Assembly: GCA_946411475.1 (NCBI GenBank)
Contig: CAMKED010000009.1
Location: forward strand, 1-37,493
From: an uncultured Clostridia bacterium
GTDB taxonomy: Bacteria > Bacillota > Clostridia > Oscillospirales > Oscillospiraceae
Length of the DNA: 37,493 bases
Direction: 5' to 3'
The notes under the pieces were generated by a model, which searched no databases, was not told the DNA's origin, and saw nothing but the letters and a program-made list of their open reading frames with translations. Shown here piece after piece: positions 1-7,597 of this stretch. The stretch's first letter is position 1; every line of letters begins with the position of its first letter. The position numbers were made by a program, and so were the translations under genes.

Positions 1-1544
1 TCATGATCGAGACCGAGGCCAAGGAAGTCAAGGAAGACGTCCTGCTCAAGGGCATCGAGCTCGCCCATGAGACCAACAAGCAGATCGTCGCCTTCATCAA
101 CTCTATCGTGGAAGTCATCGGCAAGCCCAAATTCACGTTCGAGAAGGCCGCCGTCAACCACGAGCTGCTCGACGATCTGTGCGAGTATGGCATGAATCAG
201 ATCGAGTTCGCGCTGGACACCGACGACAAGAACGTCCGCGAGGAGCGCCTCACCGCCGCCCGCCTGGACTTCGCCGAGAAGTTTGCCGAAAAGTACGAGG
301 ATTTCGAGGAGAACATCGAGGTCTGCCTCTACAAGATGCAGAAGAAGGTCGTCAAGAAGTGGCTGCTGGCCGGCAAGCGCGTGGACGGCAGAACCATGGA
401 CGAGATCCGGCCCCTGGACGCCCAGGTTGCCGTTCTGCCCCGTGTGCACGGTTCCGGCCTCTTCACCCGCGGCCAGACGCAGGTCCTTTCCATCTGCACC
501 CTGAACACGCTTTCCGCCAACCAGAAGCTGGACACCATCTTCCCCGAGCAGGAAAAGCGCTATATCCACCACTACAACTTCCCCGCCTTCTCCACCGGCG
601 AGGCCAGAGCCGCCCGCTCCACCTCCCGCCGCGAGATCGGCCACGGCGCCCTGGCCGAAAAGGCCCTGGTGCCTGTGCTGCCCAGCGTGGACGAATTCCC
701 CTACTGCATCCGTGTGGTCTCCGAGGTCCTGAGCTCCAACGGCTCCACCTCCCAGGGCTCCATCTGCGGCTCCACCCTGGCTCTGATGGACGCCGGCGTG
801 CCCATCAAGCGGCCCGTGGCCGGCATCTCCTGCGGCCTGATCTCCGACAAGGAGACCGGCGAATGGCGGACCTTCACCGACATCCAGGGCGTGGAGGACT
901 TCCACGGCGAGATGGACTTCAAGGTTGCCGGTACCACCGAGGGCGTCACCGCCATCCAGATGGACCTGAAGAACGACGGCCTGACCATGGAGATCATTGC
1001 CGACGCCCTCGAGCGTTGCCGCAAGGCCCGCCTCGAGATCATCAACGAAGTCATGCTGCCCTGCATCCCCGCCCCGCGGCCGGAGGTCAGCGAGTACGCG
1101 CCCAAGATGATCACCATCAAGATCGACGTGGACAAGATCCGCGAGGTCATCGGCAAGGGCGGCTCCATGATCCAGAAGATCGTGGCCGAGTCCGGCGCCC
1201 AGGTGGACATTGAGGACGACGGCACCATCCGCATTGCTTCTCCGAACGCCGCCTCCTGCGACGCCGCGAAGCGCATGATCGACGACATCTGCTTCGTCCC
1301 CGAGGTCGGCAAGCTGTACTACGGCAAGGTCGTCCGCATCATCCCCATCGGCGCTTTCGTCGAGCTGGCTCCCGGTAAGGACGGCATGGTCCACATCCGT
1401 GACCTCGAGTTCAAGCGCACCGAGAAGGTCGAGGACGTGCTCAACATCGGCGATATGACCTGGGTCAAGGTCACCGAGATCGACGAAAAGGGCCGCGTCA
1501 ACCTCTCCCGCAAGGAAGCCCTCAAGGAAATGGAACAGAACTGA
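1..1544 (+). CDS. pnp: Polynucleotide phosphorylase, 3' part (5' end outside window)
   Basis: PNPase degrades RNA 3' to 5' by phosphorolysis and adds tails in reverse. About 513 residues are present of a protein normally near 700, so the first RNase PH core is missing at the window edge and the internal ATG at 3 is not the start. Visible in order: the end of the first core and the helical linker, the second RNase PH core ([12 protein letters not shown] near residue 125, FTRGQTQ, the [10 protein letters not shown] segment near 305), a KH domain with the GxxG loop IGKGG near 384, and an S1 domain ([14 protein letters not shown]) near 440-500. It ends in ordinary form. It lies on the + strand, head-on to a fork leaving the origin near 25.8 kb. 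An intrinsic terminator follows about 180 bp downstream. Confidence 0.97.
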   Translation, partial: MIETEAKEVKEDVLLKGIELAHETNKQIVAFINSIVEVIGKPKFTFEKAAVNHELLDDLCEYGMNQIEFALDTDDKNVREERLTAARLDFAEKFAEKYEDFEENIEVCLYKMQKKVVKKWLLAGKRVDGRTMDEIRPLDAQVAVLPRVHGSGLFTRGQTQVLSICTLNTLSANQKLDTIFPEQEKRYIHHYNFPAFSTGEARAARSTSRREIGHGALAEKALVPVLPSVDEFPYCIRVVSEVLSSNGSTSQGSICGSTLALMDAGVPIKRPVAGISCGLISDKETGEWRTFTDIQGVEDFHGEMDFKVAGTTEGVTAIQMDLKNDGLTMEIIADALERCRKARLEIINEVMLPCIPAPRPEVSEYAPKMITIKIDVDKIREVIGKGGSMIQKIVAESGAQVDIEDDGTIRIASPNAASCDAAKRMIDDICFVPEVGKLYYGKVVRIIPIGAFVELAPGKDGMVHIRDLEFKRTEKVEDVLNIGDMTWVKVTEIDEKGRVNLSRKEALKEMEQN

Positions 1545-1563
1545 ATCAATTGACAGGTATCGC

Positions 1564-1599
1564 GTAGGGGGCGGCGTCCTCGACGCCCCGAACGTATCG
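1564..1599 (+). repeat. REP palindrome, GTAG-headed (GGCGTC-CTC-GACGCC family)
   Basis: GTAG is followed by a GC hairpin with stem GGCGTC/GACGCC and loop CTC, then a conserved tail CGAACGTATC. The same sequence recurs at 20114, 20206 and, inverted, at 20848, around the RAYT gene. A degenerate copy lies at 1654-1679. Confidence 0.8.
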
Positions 1600-1724
1600 A
1601 CGACGTACGGGAATAATGGAACGAACCTGCTTTCCACATGATCCGCACCCCATGGCGGCGTCCCCGACACCCCGTCGGCTGCGACAAGTTACAATTGATA
1701 ATTGTCAGGTAAGAATTAAAAATC

Positions 1725-1759
1725 CGGGCAGGCTGGAACGCTCCAGTCTGCCCGTTTTA
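1725..1759 (+). terminator. Intrinsic terminator downstream of pnp
   Basis: A 13-bp stem (GGGCAGGCTGGA pairing with TCCAGTCTGCCC, one G-U pair) with loop ACGC is followed by TTTTAT. No other + strand gene lies between it and pnp. Confidence 0.8.
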
Positions 1760-1760
1760 T

Positions 1761-1900
1761 AACCTCCCCTGCAAGCAGGGGAGGGGGACCGCCGCAAGGC
1801 GGTGGAGGGGTGCCCCCAAGACGCAACCGCTCCGAGCATCGCACCACCCCTCCGCCCCAGTGTGCGCACTGGAGCACCTCCCCTGCTCGCAGGGGAGGTT
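1761..1900. repeat. Nested palindrome element (CCTCCCCTGC family)
   Basis: The outer arms AACCTCCCCTG and CAGGGGAGGTT are inverted. Inside are four small hairpins: CCTCCCCTGC/GCAGGGGAGG, ACCGCC/GGCGGT, CCAGTG/CACTGG and a second CCTCCCCTGC/GCAGGGGAGG. The inner GGTGGAGGGGTG is nearly inverted as CACCACCCCTCC. No gene is seen in the gap 1545-1911; it holds this element, the REP and the pnp terminator. Confidence 0.75.
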
Positions 1901-1911
1901 TTGCGCGGGGC

Positions 1912-2346
1912 TTAGGGAAAATACAACTCCGTCGCCAAATTGCCGTGCGTGTACAGGCAGACGGCCTTCTTCAAAAAAGTCTCGTCTACGCCGAAATAAT
2001 CTGCCAGATCCCAGAGCTCGGTGTGACCCGCGGCCACGGCCTCATCAAGCGCCTCGCGGGCGATCAGCCTGCCCACGGCCCAGCGGTCTGCCCGGTTTTC
2101 GTGGCGCTTGCGGTTGTCGGCGGGGCTGTAACGGTTGTAGAAGCTGCCGGTCACGCAGTGGCCCAGCTCGTGTGCCAGGCGCACGCGCAGCTCGTTCCGG
2201 CTTCGGCGGTGGGGCAGGTCCAGGCCGATGCTGCACTGTCCGGCCGCGTCCATCACGCTGACCGAGCCCACCGTCGGCAAAGGAAAGTGATACACCACAA
2301 TATTCTGTTGTTCTGCGATTTCATACAACGTCGATAATGCAGTCAT
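1912..2346 (-). CDS. ImmA/IrrE-family metallopeptidase
   Basis: The 144-residue protein has the zinc-protease signature HELGH (residues 59-63) and a downstream glutamate in RHENRADRWA (E83), the pattern of the ImmA/IrrE family. Members cleave or inactivate an XRE-type repressor and so switch on a mobile element. The partner here is the XRE gene just upstream on the same strand. The start at 2346 is chosen because GGGAGG sits 6 nt before it. The open frame runs further upstream, but that part reads through a dispersed repeat (HSERSEES-type peptide) and is not coding. The catalytic residues look intact, so this is probably not a decayed copy. The substrate is inferred from context. Confidence 0.85.
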   Translation of the reverse strand: MTALSTLYEIAEQQNIVVYHFPLPTVGSVSVMDAAGQCSIGLDLPHRRSRNELRVRLAHELGHCVTGSFYNRYSPADNRKRHENRADRWAVGRLIAREALDEAVAAGHTELWDLADYFGVDETFLKKAVCLYTHGNLATELYFP

Positions 2347-2379
2347 TTTCATCCTCCCTCTGCCGAAAAAGTACCGTCT

Positions 2380-2476
2380 CTGTCGTCCTGAGCGAAGCGC
2401 GGCGGAGCGAAGGACCCGTTCTCCTTTTTCACCCCGCCGCGGGGGTGCGGATTCTTCGCTTCGCTCAGAATGACAG
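2380..2476. repeat. Inverted pair of the CTGTCATTCTGAGC / GAATGACAG repeat
   Basis: A diverged left copy (TGTCGTCCTGAGCGAAGC) and a right copy (GGATTCTTCGCTTCGCTC, then AGAATGACAG) face each other around a CACCCC/GGGGTG hairpin. The same pair occurs at 17252-17279 and 17338-17365, and a single copy lies inside the rlmD coding sequence at 34625-34652. Confidence 0.8.
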
Positions 2477-2498
2477 TCAAGAAAACCCATACGCTTCC

Positions 2499-2523
2499 CG
2501 TGGCGCACAATGTGCGCCGCTAC
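2499..2523 (-). repeat. REP palindrome, GTAG-headed (GGCGCACA family)
   Basis: On the - strand it reads GTAG, then a hairpin GGCGCACA/TGTGCGCC. It belongs to the commonest REP type in the window, with relatives at 11483, 14918, 15014, 16655 and 17382. Confidence 0.75.
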
Positions 2524-2560
2524 CCTCGTCTCCTATTGCCTGGTGCCTGCTGCCCAGTGC

Positions 2561-2911
2561 CTACTTCTTGTTCCTCGCCTTGACGAAGGCCGCGAACTGC
2601 TTGACCTCCTCGTACATCTCGTCGGTGATCTCCGTGTCGCCGCCGAAGAGGGCAAACTTGACGTCCTCCACGGGCACGCCGCCCTCCATCGTGGGCTGCG
2701 GCACCTCGGCGGTCTCGTTGTCGATCAGATACGAGGGCGGAACGTCAAAAATCTTTGCCATGGCCTTGATCTTTCCGGCGGGGATGTCGGTCACGCGGCC
2801 GCACTCCCATTTGCTGACGGCGTTCTTCTGGACGCCGAGCATTTCTCCCAGCTCGGTCTGGGTCAGCTTCGCCTGCTTGCGCAGGGACTTGATTTTTTCC
2901 GCGATGGTCAT
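2561..2911 (-). CDS. XRE-family transcriptional repressor (ImmR-like)
   Basis: The 116-residue protein has an N-terminal Cro/C1-type helix-turn-helix at about residues 1-60 (KIKSLRKQAKLTQTELGEML, then VQKNAVSKWECGR) and an acidic C-terminal part. It is divergent from the Cro-like gene and the capsid operon and sits upstream of the ImmA-like protease gene. That is the layout of the ICEBs1-type ImmR/ImmA switch. A SD-like AAAGGGG precedes the start by about 7 nt. It probably binds the AAGATTGTATCTT-type sites in the 146-bp divergent region, repressing the capsid promoter and perhaps its own. Repressor role: family knowledge plus context. Confidence 0.9.
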   Translation of the reverse strand: MTIAEKIKSLRKQAKLTQTELGEMLGVQKNAVSKWECGRVTDIPAGKIKAMAKIFDVPPSYLIDNETAEVPQPTMEGGVPVEDVKFALFGGDTEITDEMYEEVKQFAAFVKARNKK

Positions 2912-2941
2912 GATGATACCCCTTTCAAGTTTTATTATCTT

Positions 2942-3030
2942 AAGGTATCTTCATTTTAGCAAAAATTTTTCAAAAAGTCAAGATTGTATCTTGACAAAAA
3001 GAAAAATATGTGATATAATCAAGGTATCCT
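2942..3030 (+). promoter_or_regulatory. Consensus promoter with operator palindromes for the capsid operon
   Basis: TTGACA (2991-2996) and TATAAT (3014-3019) are separated by 17 bp, with an extended TG at -15/-14: a fully consensus promoter. A perfect inverted repeat, GTCAAGAT-TGT-ATCTTGAC (2977-2995), overlaps the -35 box. Related sites AAGGTATCTT (2942-2951) and AAGGTATCCT (3021-3030) flank it, and AAGTATCTT recurs near 3259. This fits occlusion by the divergent XRE repressor; binding itself is inferred. Confidence 0.8.
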
Positions 3031-3057
3031 AATAAAATGACAAAAGGAGGTGCAAAC

Positions 3058-3258
3058 ATGCGAGCCAATCTGTTGATGAATTGCCTGTGGTACGAGGACA
3101 TTTCCCCGGAAATGTTAGCGGACACGCTGGAAATCACGCCGGAAGCCCTTTTTCAGAAGATTTTCCAGGAAAAAGAGTTTTCTCTGGAGGAAATTCGCCG
3201 GATCGTCGGTCTGCTCGGTCTGACGGAGGCAGAAACGGATACTATTTTTTTCAAATAA
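3058..3258 (+). CDS. Small Cro-like phage regulator (putative)
   Basis: The 66-residue protein has a helix pattern (LADTLEITPEALFQKIF, FSLEEIRRIVGLLGLTEAE, then an FF end) like short phage Cro-type or DUF739-type proteins. The ATG at 3058 is preferred over an earlier in-frame start because AAAGGAGGTG lies just upstream. It is the first gene behind the consensus promoter and precedes the portal gene by 135 bp, so it is probably cotranscribed with the capsid genes. The function is inferred from size, fold pattern and position. Confidence 0.6.
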   Translation: MRANLLMNCLWYEDISPEMLADTLEITPEALFQKIFQEKEFSLEEIRRIVGLLGLTEAETDTIFFK

Positions 3259-3393
3259 AAGTATCTTAGAAAGCACATATTCAACAGAGCTGCCGCCCCT
3301 TGGCTTTCTTTCGGGATAAGCATATCACAGTTTCCGTCCCAAAAGGAGTACCGATACGGAACGCGGCCGCTCCGCCCGAACAAAGGAGGTCTT

Positions 3394-5196
3394 ATGAATC
3401 TGAATCACGAAGCCCCGCCCATTGGGCGGGATGAGATCCGCACAGCCCTGGATACCCTGCGGCGCTACAAGGCCGGCAAGGCCAATCTGGAGCGGCGGAT
3501 TATCGAAAACGAGGAGTTTTGGAAGCTCCGGCACTGGGATCACATCCCGGAGCAGGGAACGACCGGGTTGAAGACCAAATCCGCATGGCTGGTGAACGTC
3601 CTGCTCTCCAAGCATGCCGACGCGATGGACGCCTATCCCGAGCCCGCCTGTCTGCCCCGGGCCGCGGACGACGAGGCCGAAGCGCGGCTGCTGTCCAAGG
3701 TGATCCCGGTCATCCTGGCGCAGAACGATTTTGCCGGGGTCTGGTCGGACAATTGGTGGAAGAAGCTCAAGGCCGGCGTCGCCATTTACGGCGTGTTCTG
3801 GGACCGGGAGAAGAACGGCGGCTTGGGTGACGTCTCCGTCACCCGCGTGGATCCGCTGAATCTCTTCTGGGAGCCGGGCATCACGGATCTGCAGCGCAGC
3901 CGCAATCTCTTCCACGTCGAGCTGGCCGACAACGACGAGCTGATCGAACGCTACCCGATCCTGAAAGACAAGCTCCGCAGCGGCGGCGTCCCGTTCAGCC
4001 GCTACCTCTACGACGACACGGTGGACACCTCCAACAAGAGCCCCGTCGTCGACTGGTACTACAAAAAGCGGGACGGCCGCAGGACGGTGCTGCACTACGT
4101 CAAGTTCGTCGGAGAAACCGTCATCTTTTCCACGGAGAACGACCTTGCCTATGCCGGCGGCTTATACTCTCATGGCCTGTACCCCTTCTTCGCGGACGTG
4201 CTCTTCCCCGAGGAGGGCACCCCGGCAGGCTTCGGCTATGTGGATCTCTGCAAGGACGCCCAGCGGCAGATCGACCTGATGAACAACGCCATCGTCGCCA
4301 ACTGCGTGGCCGCCGCCACCCCCCGGTGGCTCAAGCGCGGCGAGGACGGGATCAACGAGGACGAGTATGCCGATTGGACCAAGCCCTTTGTCCACGTCCA
4401 GGGCTCTCTGGAAGAGAACGCGCTGCGGCCGATCACGGTTCCCCCGCTTTCGACCAACGCGCTGCGCGTCCTGGCCTCCAAGATCGACGAGATTAAGGAG
4501 ACCTCCGGCAACCGCGACGTCAACAACGGCGGCGTGGGCGGCGGCGTCACGGCAGCCTCGGCCATTGCGGCCATGCAGGAGCAGAGCGGCAAGCTCAGCC
4601 GGGATCAGATTCAGAACTCCTATCGCTGCTTCCGACAGGTCGTCGGCTGCGTGATCTCCCTGATCCGGCAGTTCTACGACACCCCCCGCAGACTGCGGAT
4701 CCTGGGGCCCGGCGGCGAGACGGAATACCTCCGCTTTGACAACTCCATGCTCGGCGCGAGCGAGCCCACGGAGCTGGACATCGAGGTCACAGCCCAGAAG
4801 CAGAGCAGCTATAACAGGCTCAGCTACAACGAGCTTGCCCTGCAATTCTTCCAGATGGGCTTCTTCCGGCCCGAGATGGCCGATCAGGCCCTGGCCGCGC
4901 TGGAAATGATGGACTTCAAGGGTAAGGACGCGATGCGCAGCCGGATCGCGGAAAACGGTTCTCTGCGCGAACGCCTGGTCCGAAGCGAAGCACAGCTCGC
5001 CGGTCTCAAAGCCCTGCTCGACCCGCACCTCCGCCCGGACGGGCTCGACCGGGGCAAGCTCCACGCCGACGCCGTCCCGTCCCGCAGGCAGGCTCCCCGC
5101 CTGAAGGGCTACGATGCCATCGGTCAGGAGCAGAAGAAAAACACCATCGTGGAACGGGCCAAAGCCCGGGCCGCAGCGGCAACGCAGCCGAGGTAA
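3394..5196 (+). CDS. Phage portal protein
   Basis: The 600-residue protein is about the size of portals in podovirus-type phages. The portal is the dodecameric DNA channel at one capsid vertex and docks the terminase. Family-like segments include SKHADAMDAYPEP near residue 73, VTRVDPLNLFWEPGI near 150, FGYVDLCKDAQRQIDLMNNA near 276, and a C-terminal region GGVGGGVTAASAIAAMQEQS near 385 that resembles the stem/wing region of portals. The last 80 residues are charged and helical. AAAGGAGG precedes the ATG. It is full length with no stop or frameshift, GC-rich like the host, and followed by other head genes. An exact subfamily (P22-like or N4-like) cannot be settled by eye. Confidence 0.85.
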   Translation: MNLNHEAPPIGRDEIRTALDTLRRYKAGKANLERRIIENEEFWKLRHWDHIPEQGTTGLKTKSAWLVNVLLSKHADAMDAYPEPACLPRAADDEAEARLLSKVIPVILAQNDFAGVWSDNWWKKLKAGVAIYGVFWDREKNGGLGDVSVTRVDPLNLFWEPGITDLQRSRNLFHVELADNDELIERYPILKDKLRSGGVPFSRYLYDDTVDTSNKSPVVDWYYKKRDGRRTVLHYVKFVGETVIFSTENDLAYAGGLYSHGLYPFFADVLFPEEGTPAGFGYVDLCKDAQRQIDLMNNAIVANCVAAATPRWLKRGEDGINEDEYADWTKPFVHVQGSLEENALRPITVPPLSTNALRVLASKIDEIKETSGNRDVNNGGVGGGVTAASAIAAMQEQSGKLSRDQIQNSYRCFRQVVGCVISLIRQFYDTPRRLRILGPGGETEYLRFDNSMLGASEPTELDIEVTAQKQSSYNRLSYNELALQFFQMGFFRPEMADQALAALEMMDFKGKDAMRSRIAENGSLRERLVRSEAQLAGLKALLDPHLRPDGLDRGKLHADAVPSRRQAPRLKGYDAIGQEQKKNTIVERAKARAAAATQPR

Positions 5197-5197
5197 A

Positions 5198-5298
5198 TTG
5201 AGAATTGAGAGTTGAGAGTTGAGAATGATCGTGTTTTGCAAATTGCAATTTGCAAAACTCCGAAAACTTTCAATTTTACACTTTCAACTTTCAACTGA
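5198..5298. repeat. TTGAGAGTTGAG / CTTTCAACTTTCAAC frame around a 26-bp palindrome
   Basis: Left: tandem TTGAGAATTGAGAGTTGAG words. Right: the roughly inverted TTTCAACTTTCAACT. Between them lies a perfect 26-bp palindrome (5233-5258, half site GTTTTGCAAATTG). The block begins right at the portal stop codon. Confidence 0.75.
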
Positions 5299-5330
5299 AA
5301 CCACCGAAGAATGAAAGGAGTAAACGAACC

Positions 5331-5576
5331 ATGAAAACAACAAACAGCGATTACGTAACCGTCACCCTCCCACGGGCGACCGGGAAGGAGGAGGACGTGG
5401 TCTTTGTCGGCCTCAACGGCAAGGGCTACACGATCCGCCGGGGCGTGGCCGTCCAGGTCCCCCGCCCGGTCTATGAGATCCTGGCGGAATCCCAGCGGCA
5501 GGAGCAGCGGCAGCGCGACTACATCCGTCGGCAGCAGGAGAACGCCGCCCGTTCGGCCGTGACCGTCGGGCTCTGA
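5331..5576 (+). CDS. Small phage head-module protein, unknown function
   Basis: The 81-residue protein begins MKTTNSDYVTVTLPRA and has a short beta-rich N-terminal half (EEDVVFVGLNGKGYTIRRG), then PRPVYEIL and a charged helical tail rich in Q and R. The ATG at 5331 is chosen for GAAAGGAG upstream; the longer open frame runs into the repeat. Small proteins of this look often sit beside portals in Firmicutes phages, but I cannot assign a role. It is followed 13 bp later by the next head gene. Confidence 0.7.
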   Translation: MKTTNSDYVTVTLPRATGKEEDVVFVGLNGKGYTIRRGVAVQVPRPVYEILAESQRQEQRQRDYIRRQQENAARSAVTVGL

Positions 5577-5589
5577 TGGGAGGCCGCCC

Positions 5590-5958
5590 ATGACGATCTC
5601 GGAAGCCATCTCCCAGGCGGATCAGCTCCGGCCCAACGATCTGGACGCAGCCACGAAGCTGCGCTGGCTCTCCGCCATGGACGGACAGATCTTCACGGAG
5701 CTGCTCAGCGCGCACGCGGACGCGCCGGCGTCCTTCGACGGCTATGACGCGCAGACGCCGCAGACAACGGCGCTGCTGATCCCCTTCCCCTACGACGAGC
5801 TCTATCCGCGCTTTCTCGCGATGCGGATCGACCTGGAAAACGGGGAGCTGGACCGCTACAACAACGACGCCGCCGTCTTCAACCGGCTCTGGCAGAGCAC
5901 GGCCGCGCACCATTGCCGCACCCACACCCCCAACGGCACGGCACGGCTTCGCTTCTGA
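5590..5958 (+). CDS. Head-tail connector-like phage protein
   Basis: The 122-residue protein starts MTISEAISQADQLRPN and contains KLRWLSAMDGQI, LLIPFPYDELYPRFLAMRID and ENGELDRYNNDAAVFN. These segments resemble head-tail connector/adaptor proteins that bind under the portal in Firmicutes phages. GGGAGG precedes the ATG by 6 nt. It is closely linked to the 81-residue gene upstream. The identification is from remembered family pattern, not alignment. Confidence 0.65.
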   Translation: MTISEAISQADQLRPNDLDAATKLRWLSAMDGQIFTELLSAHADAPASFDGYDAQTPQTTALLIPFPYDELYPRFLAMRIDLENGELDRYNNDAAVFNRLWQSTAAHHCRTHTPNGTARLRF

Positions 5959-5970
5959 CAAGCATACTGC

Positions 5971-5999
5971 GTAGGGCGGCCTGCCCGCAGGCCGCCGGG
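5971..5999 (+). repeat. REP palindrome, GTAG-headed (GGCGGCCT family)
   Basis: GTAG is followed by GGCGGCCT-gcccgc-AGGCCGCC. It lies between two head genes and could also weaken transcription downstream. Confidence 0.7.
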
Positions 6000-6025
6000 A
6001 ACCCCCGCACAAGAAAGGAGTAACA

Positions 6026-6814
6026 ATGGCAAAGAAGAAAGACGAATGGGAGGAGGAAGGCACCTCCTCCGAAAGCTGGAACAACGAGGACAACGCCTGG
6101 TATCGGCAGGCGACGCAGACCGCGCAGGCCCTTCTGGACCGTCCCGGCTTTTCCTATGACCCAGCCGCCGATCCCCTCTACAAATCAGCCAGAGATCAGT
6201 ACGTCAAGCAGGGCCGACGCGCCATGGAGGACGTGCTGGGCAAGGCCGCTTCCCTGACCGGCGGCTACGCTTCCAGCTACGCGCAGACCCAGGCCTCTCA
6301 GGCCTACGACGACCAGCTCACCCGGCTGGCAAATCTGCTGCCCGACTACTACGAGCGGGCGCGGGCCGCCTATGACCGGGAGACCGCTGCGCTGCGCGAC
6401 GAGCTCGGCACGGCCATCGGCCTCTACGACAAGGACTATCAGGTCTGGCTCGACCGGCAGAGCGCCATCGAGCGGCAGAATGCCGCCGACGCCAAGGCGG
6501 AGCAGTGGGAACGGGAATTTGCCGAAAACCACGACCAGTGGGAGCGCCGTTTTGCCGAGGATCACGATCGCTGGGCGGCGGAGTTCGCCCGGGACGCGGA
6601 GAAATGGGCCGCGCAGCAGGCAGCCGCCGCTTCCAGTCAGTCCAGCTCGGAGCAGGCAAACGCCCGGAGCTACGCCTACCGCATGGCCATGCTGGCCCTG
6701 CAGCAGGGGCTGAGCGTATCGGATACTCTGCTGGAAACGGCCGGGATCGACAAGAACTACGCCGAGACGATCCGCCGCTACTACTACGATTTGCGGCACC
6801 AGAACAACACTTGA
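6026..6814 (+). CDS. Putative phage virion protein with FSYDP...TGGY motif
   Basis: The 262-residue protein has an acidic start, then PGFSYDPAADPLYKSARDQY, GRRAMEDVLGKAASLTGGYA, SSYAQTQASQAYDDQLTRL and a long charged coiled-coil stretch (about residues 110-210) with EREFAENHDQWERRFAEDHD-type tandem heptads. It ends in a region that looks folded (AMLALQQGLSVSDTLLETAG). I remember the N-terminal pattern from Firmicutes phage structural modules. An internal or ejected virion protein is possible, but the role is unknown. AAAGGAGT precedes the ATG. Confidence 0.65.
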   Translation: MAKKKDEWEEEGTSSESWNNEDNAWYRQATQTAQALLDRPGFSYDPAADPLYKSARDQYVKQGRRAMEDVLGKAASLTGGYASSYAQTQASQAYDDQLTRLANLLPDYYERARAAYDRETAALRDELGTAIGLYDKDYQVWLDRQSAIERQNAADAKAEQWEREFAENHDQWERRFAEDHDRWAAEFARDAEKWAAQQAAAASSQSSSEQANARSYAYRMAMLALQQGLSVSDTLLETAGIDKNYAETIRRYYYDLRHQNNT

Positions 6815-6832
6815 TGGAAAGGAGCACGAAAC

Positions 6833-7318
6833 ATGGAAGAAGACAAGAGCAAACTCGAAGCAGCCCTGCCCGAGGAGCGGGTGGAACAGACTGAAAGCTT
6901 TCAGGCACTGATCCGCGGCAAGTACCGGGAGGACTACCTCGCGGCGATGCGCGAAGCGCTCAGCGCCCAGGCCAGGGAGGTCAACCGCTATCTGGCCTAC
7001 CGCGAGCTGATGGCGCAAGCGGAGGCCGCCCGGGACAGGCACCCCGAATTTGACCTGGAAAAGGAGCTGGAAAATCCCGCCTTTGCCCGTCTGCTCTGCG
7101 GCGGCGTGGACCCCTGTACCGCCTATGAGGTGATCCATCGCCGGGAGCAGGAGGAGCGCAGCCGCCGCCTGGCGGAAAACGCCTGCCGCCCCCAGGAAAA
7201 CGGCCTCGGCAACGCCTCCCTCGCCACCGTCAGCAAGCCTGACCCGCGTAGCCTGACCCGACAGGAGCGCCGCGCGCTTCGCCGCCGCGCCGCCCGAGGA
7301 GAAGAGATCGTCTGGTAA
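6833..7318 (+). CDS. Scaffolding-like protein
   Basis: The 161-residue protein is mostly helical and charged. FQALIRGKYREDYLAAMREA near residue 23 and the C-terminal LTRQERRALRRRAARGEEI look like scaffolding proteins of phages with HK97-fold capsids, where a basic C-terminal helix contacts the coat protein. Its place immediately before the major capsid gene supports this. AAAGGAGC precedes the ATG. It lies 19 bp after the virion protein gene. The role is inferred; no enzymatic motif is seen. Confidence 0.65.
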   Translation: MEEDKSKLEAALPEERVEQTESFQALIRGKYREDYLAAMREALSAQAREVNRYLAYRELMAQAEAARDRHPEFDLEKELENPAFARLLCGGVDPCTAYEVIHRREQEERSRRLAENACRPQENGLGNASLATVSKPDPRSLTRQERRALRRRAARGEEIVW

Positions 7319-7323
7319 GAATG

Positions 7324-7567
7324 TCATGAAGTATTTGCTGGCGCAAATATGAAGTATGCTTTGCATATGAAGTATCCGCTGACGCGAATATGAAGTACGC
7401 TGCGCGTATAAAGTATAATTCCGCCAAATCTTCTCGTGTTTCATCGTTGCATTGGAAAATAAACCGATACTTAGATATGGCCGCTGGCCATACTTCATAT
7501 GCCGTCAGACATACTTCATATTCTGAAAGAATACTTCATGTCGCGTCAGCGACACTTCATCCCATGA
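7324..7567. repeat. Mini-hairpin array, ATGAAGT / ACTTCAT class (copy 1)
   Basis: Left half: four units of the constant word ATGAAGT, each followed by a different small hairpin (for example TATTTGC/GCAAATA, TATGC/GCATA, TACGC/GCGTA). Right half, after about 80 bp of unique sequence: four units in inverted order, each a hairpin (ATGGCC/GGCCAT, ATTCT/AGAAT, GTCGC/GCGAC) followed by ACTTCAT. It fills the gap 7319-7597 between scaffold and capsid genes. The open frames through it are not genes. Confidence 0.85.
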
Positions 7568-7597
7568 GCTGATCAAAAATTGAAAGGAGTACTTTGA

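Noticed and set aside
179-1213. A 344-aa R/P/H-rich frame within pnp
   Set aside because: Wrong-frame reading of a GC-rich gene; composition is not protein-like.
2347-2508. Longer N-terminus for the ImmA-like protease
   Set aside because: The extra residues come from the dispersed repeat, and the best-spaced ribosome site is at 2353-2358.
7324-7567. CRISPR array
   Set aside because: The constant part is only 7 bp, the intervening parts are palindromic and 7-14 bp long, half of the array is inverted, and no cas genes are present.
7390-7572. Short ORF encoding SYA/ILH-type peptide through the hairpin array
   Set aside because: It is translated repeat; the units pair as DNA/RNA hairpins and there is no ribosome site.
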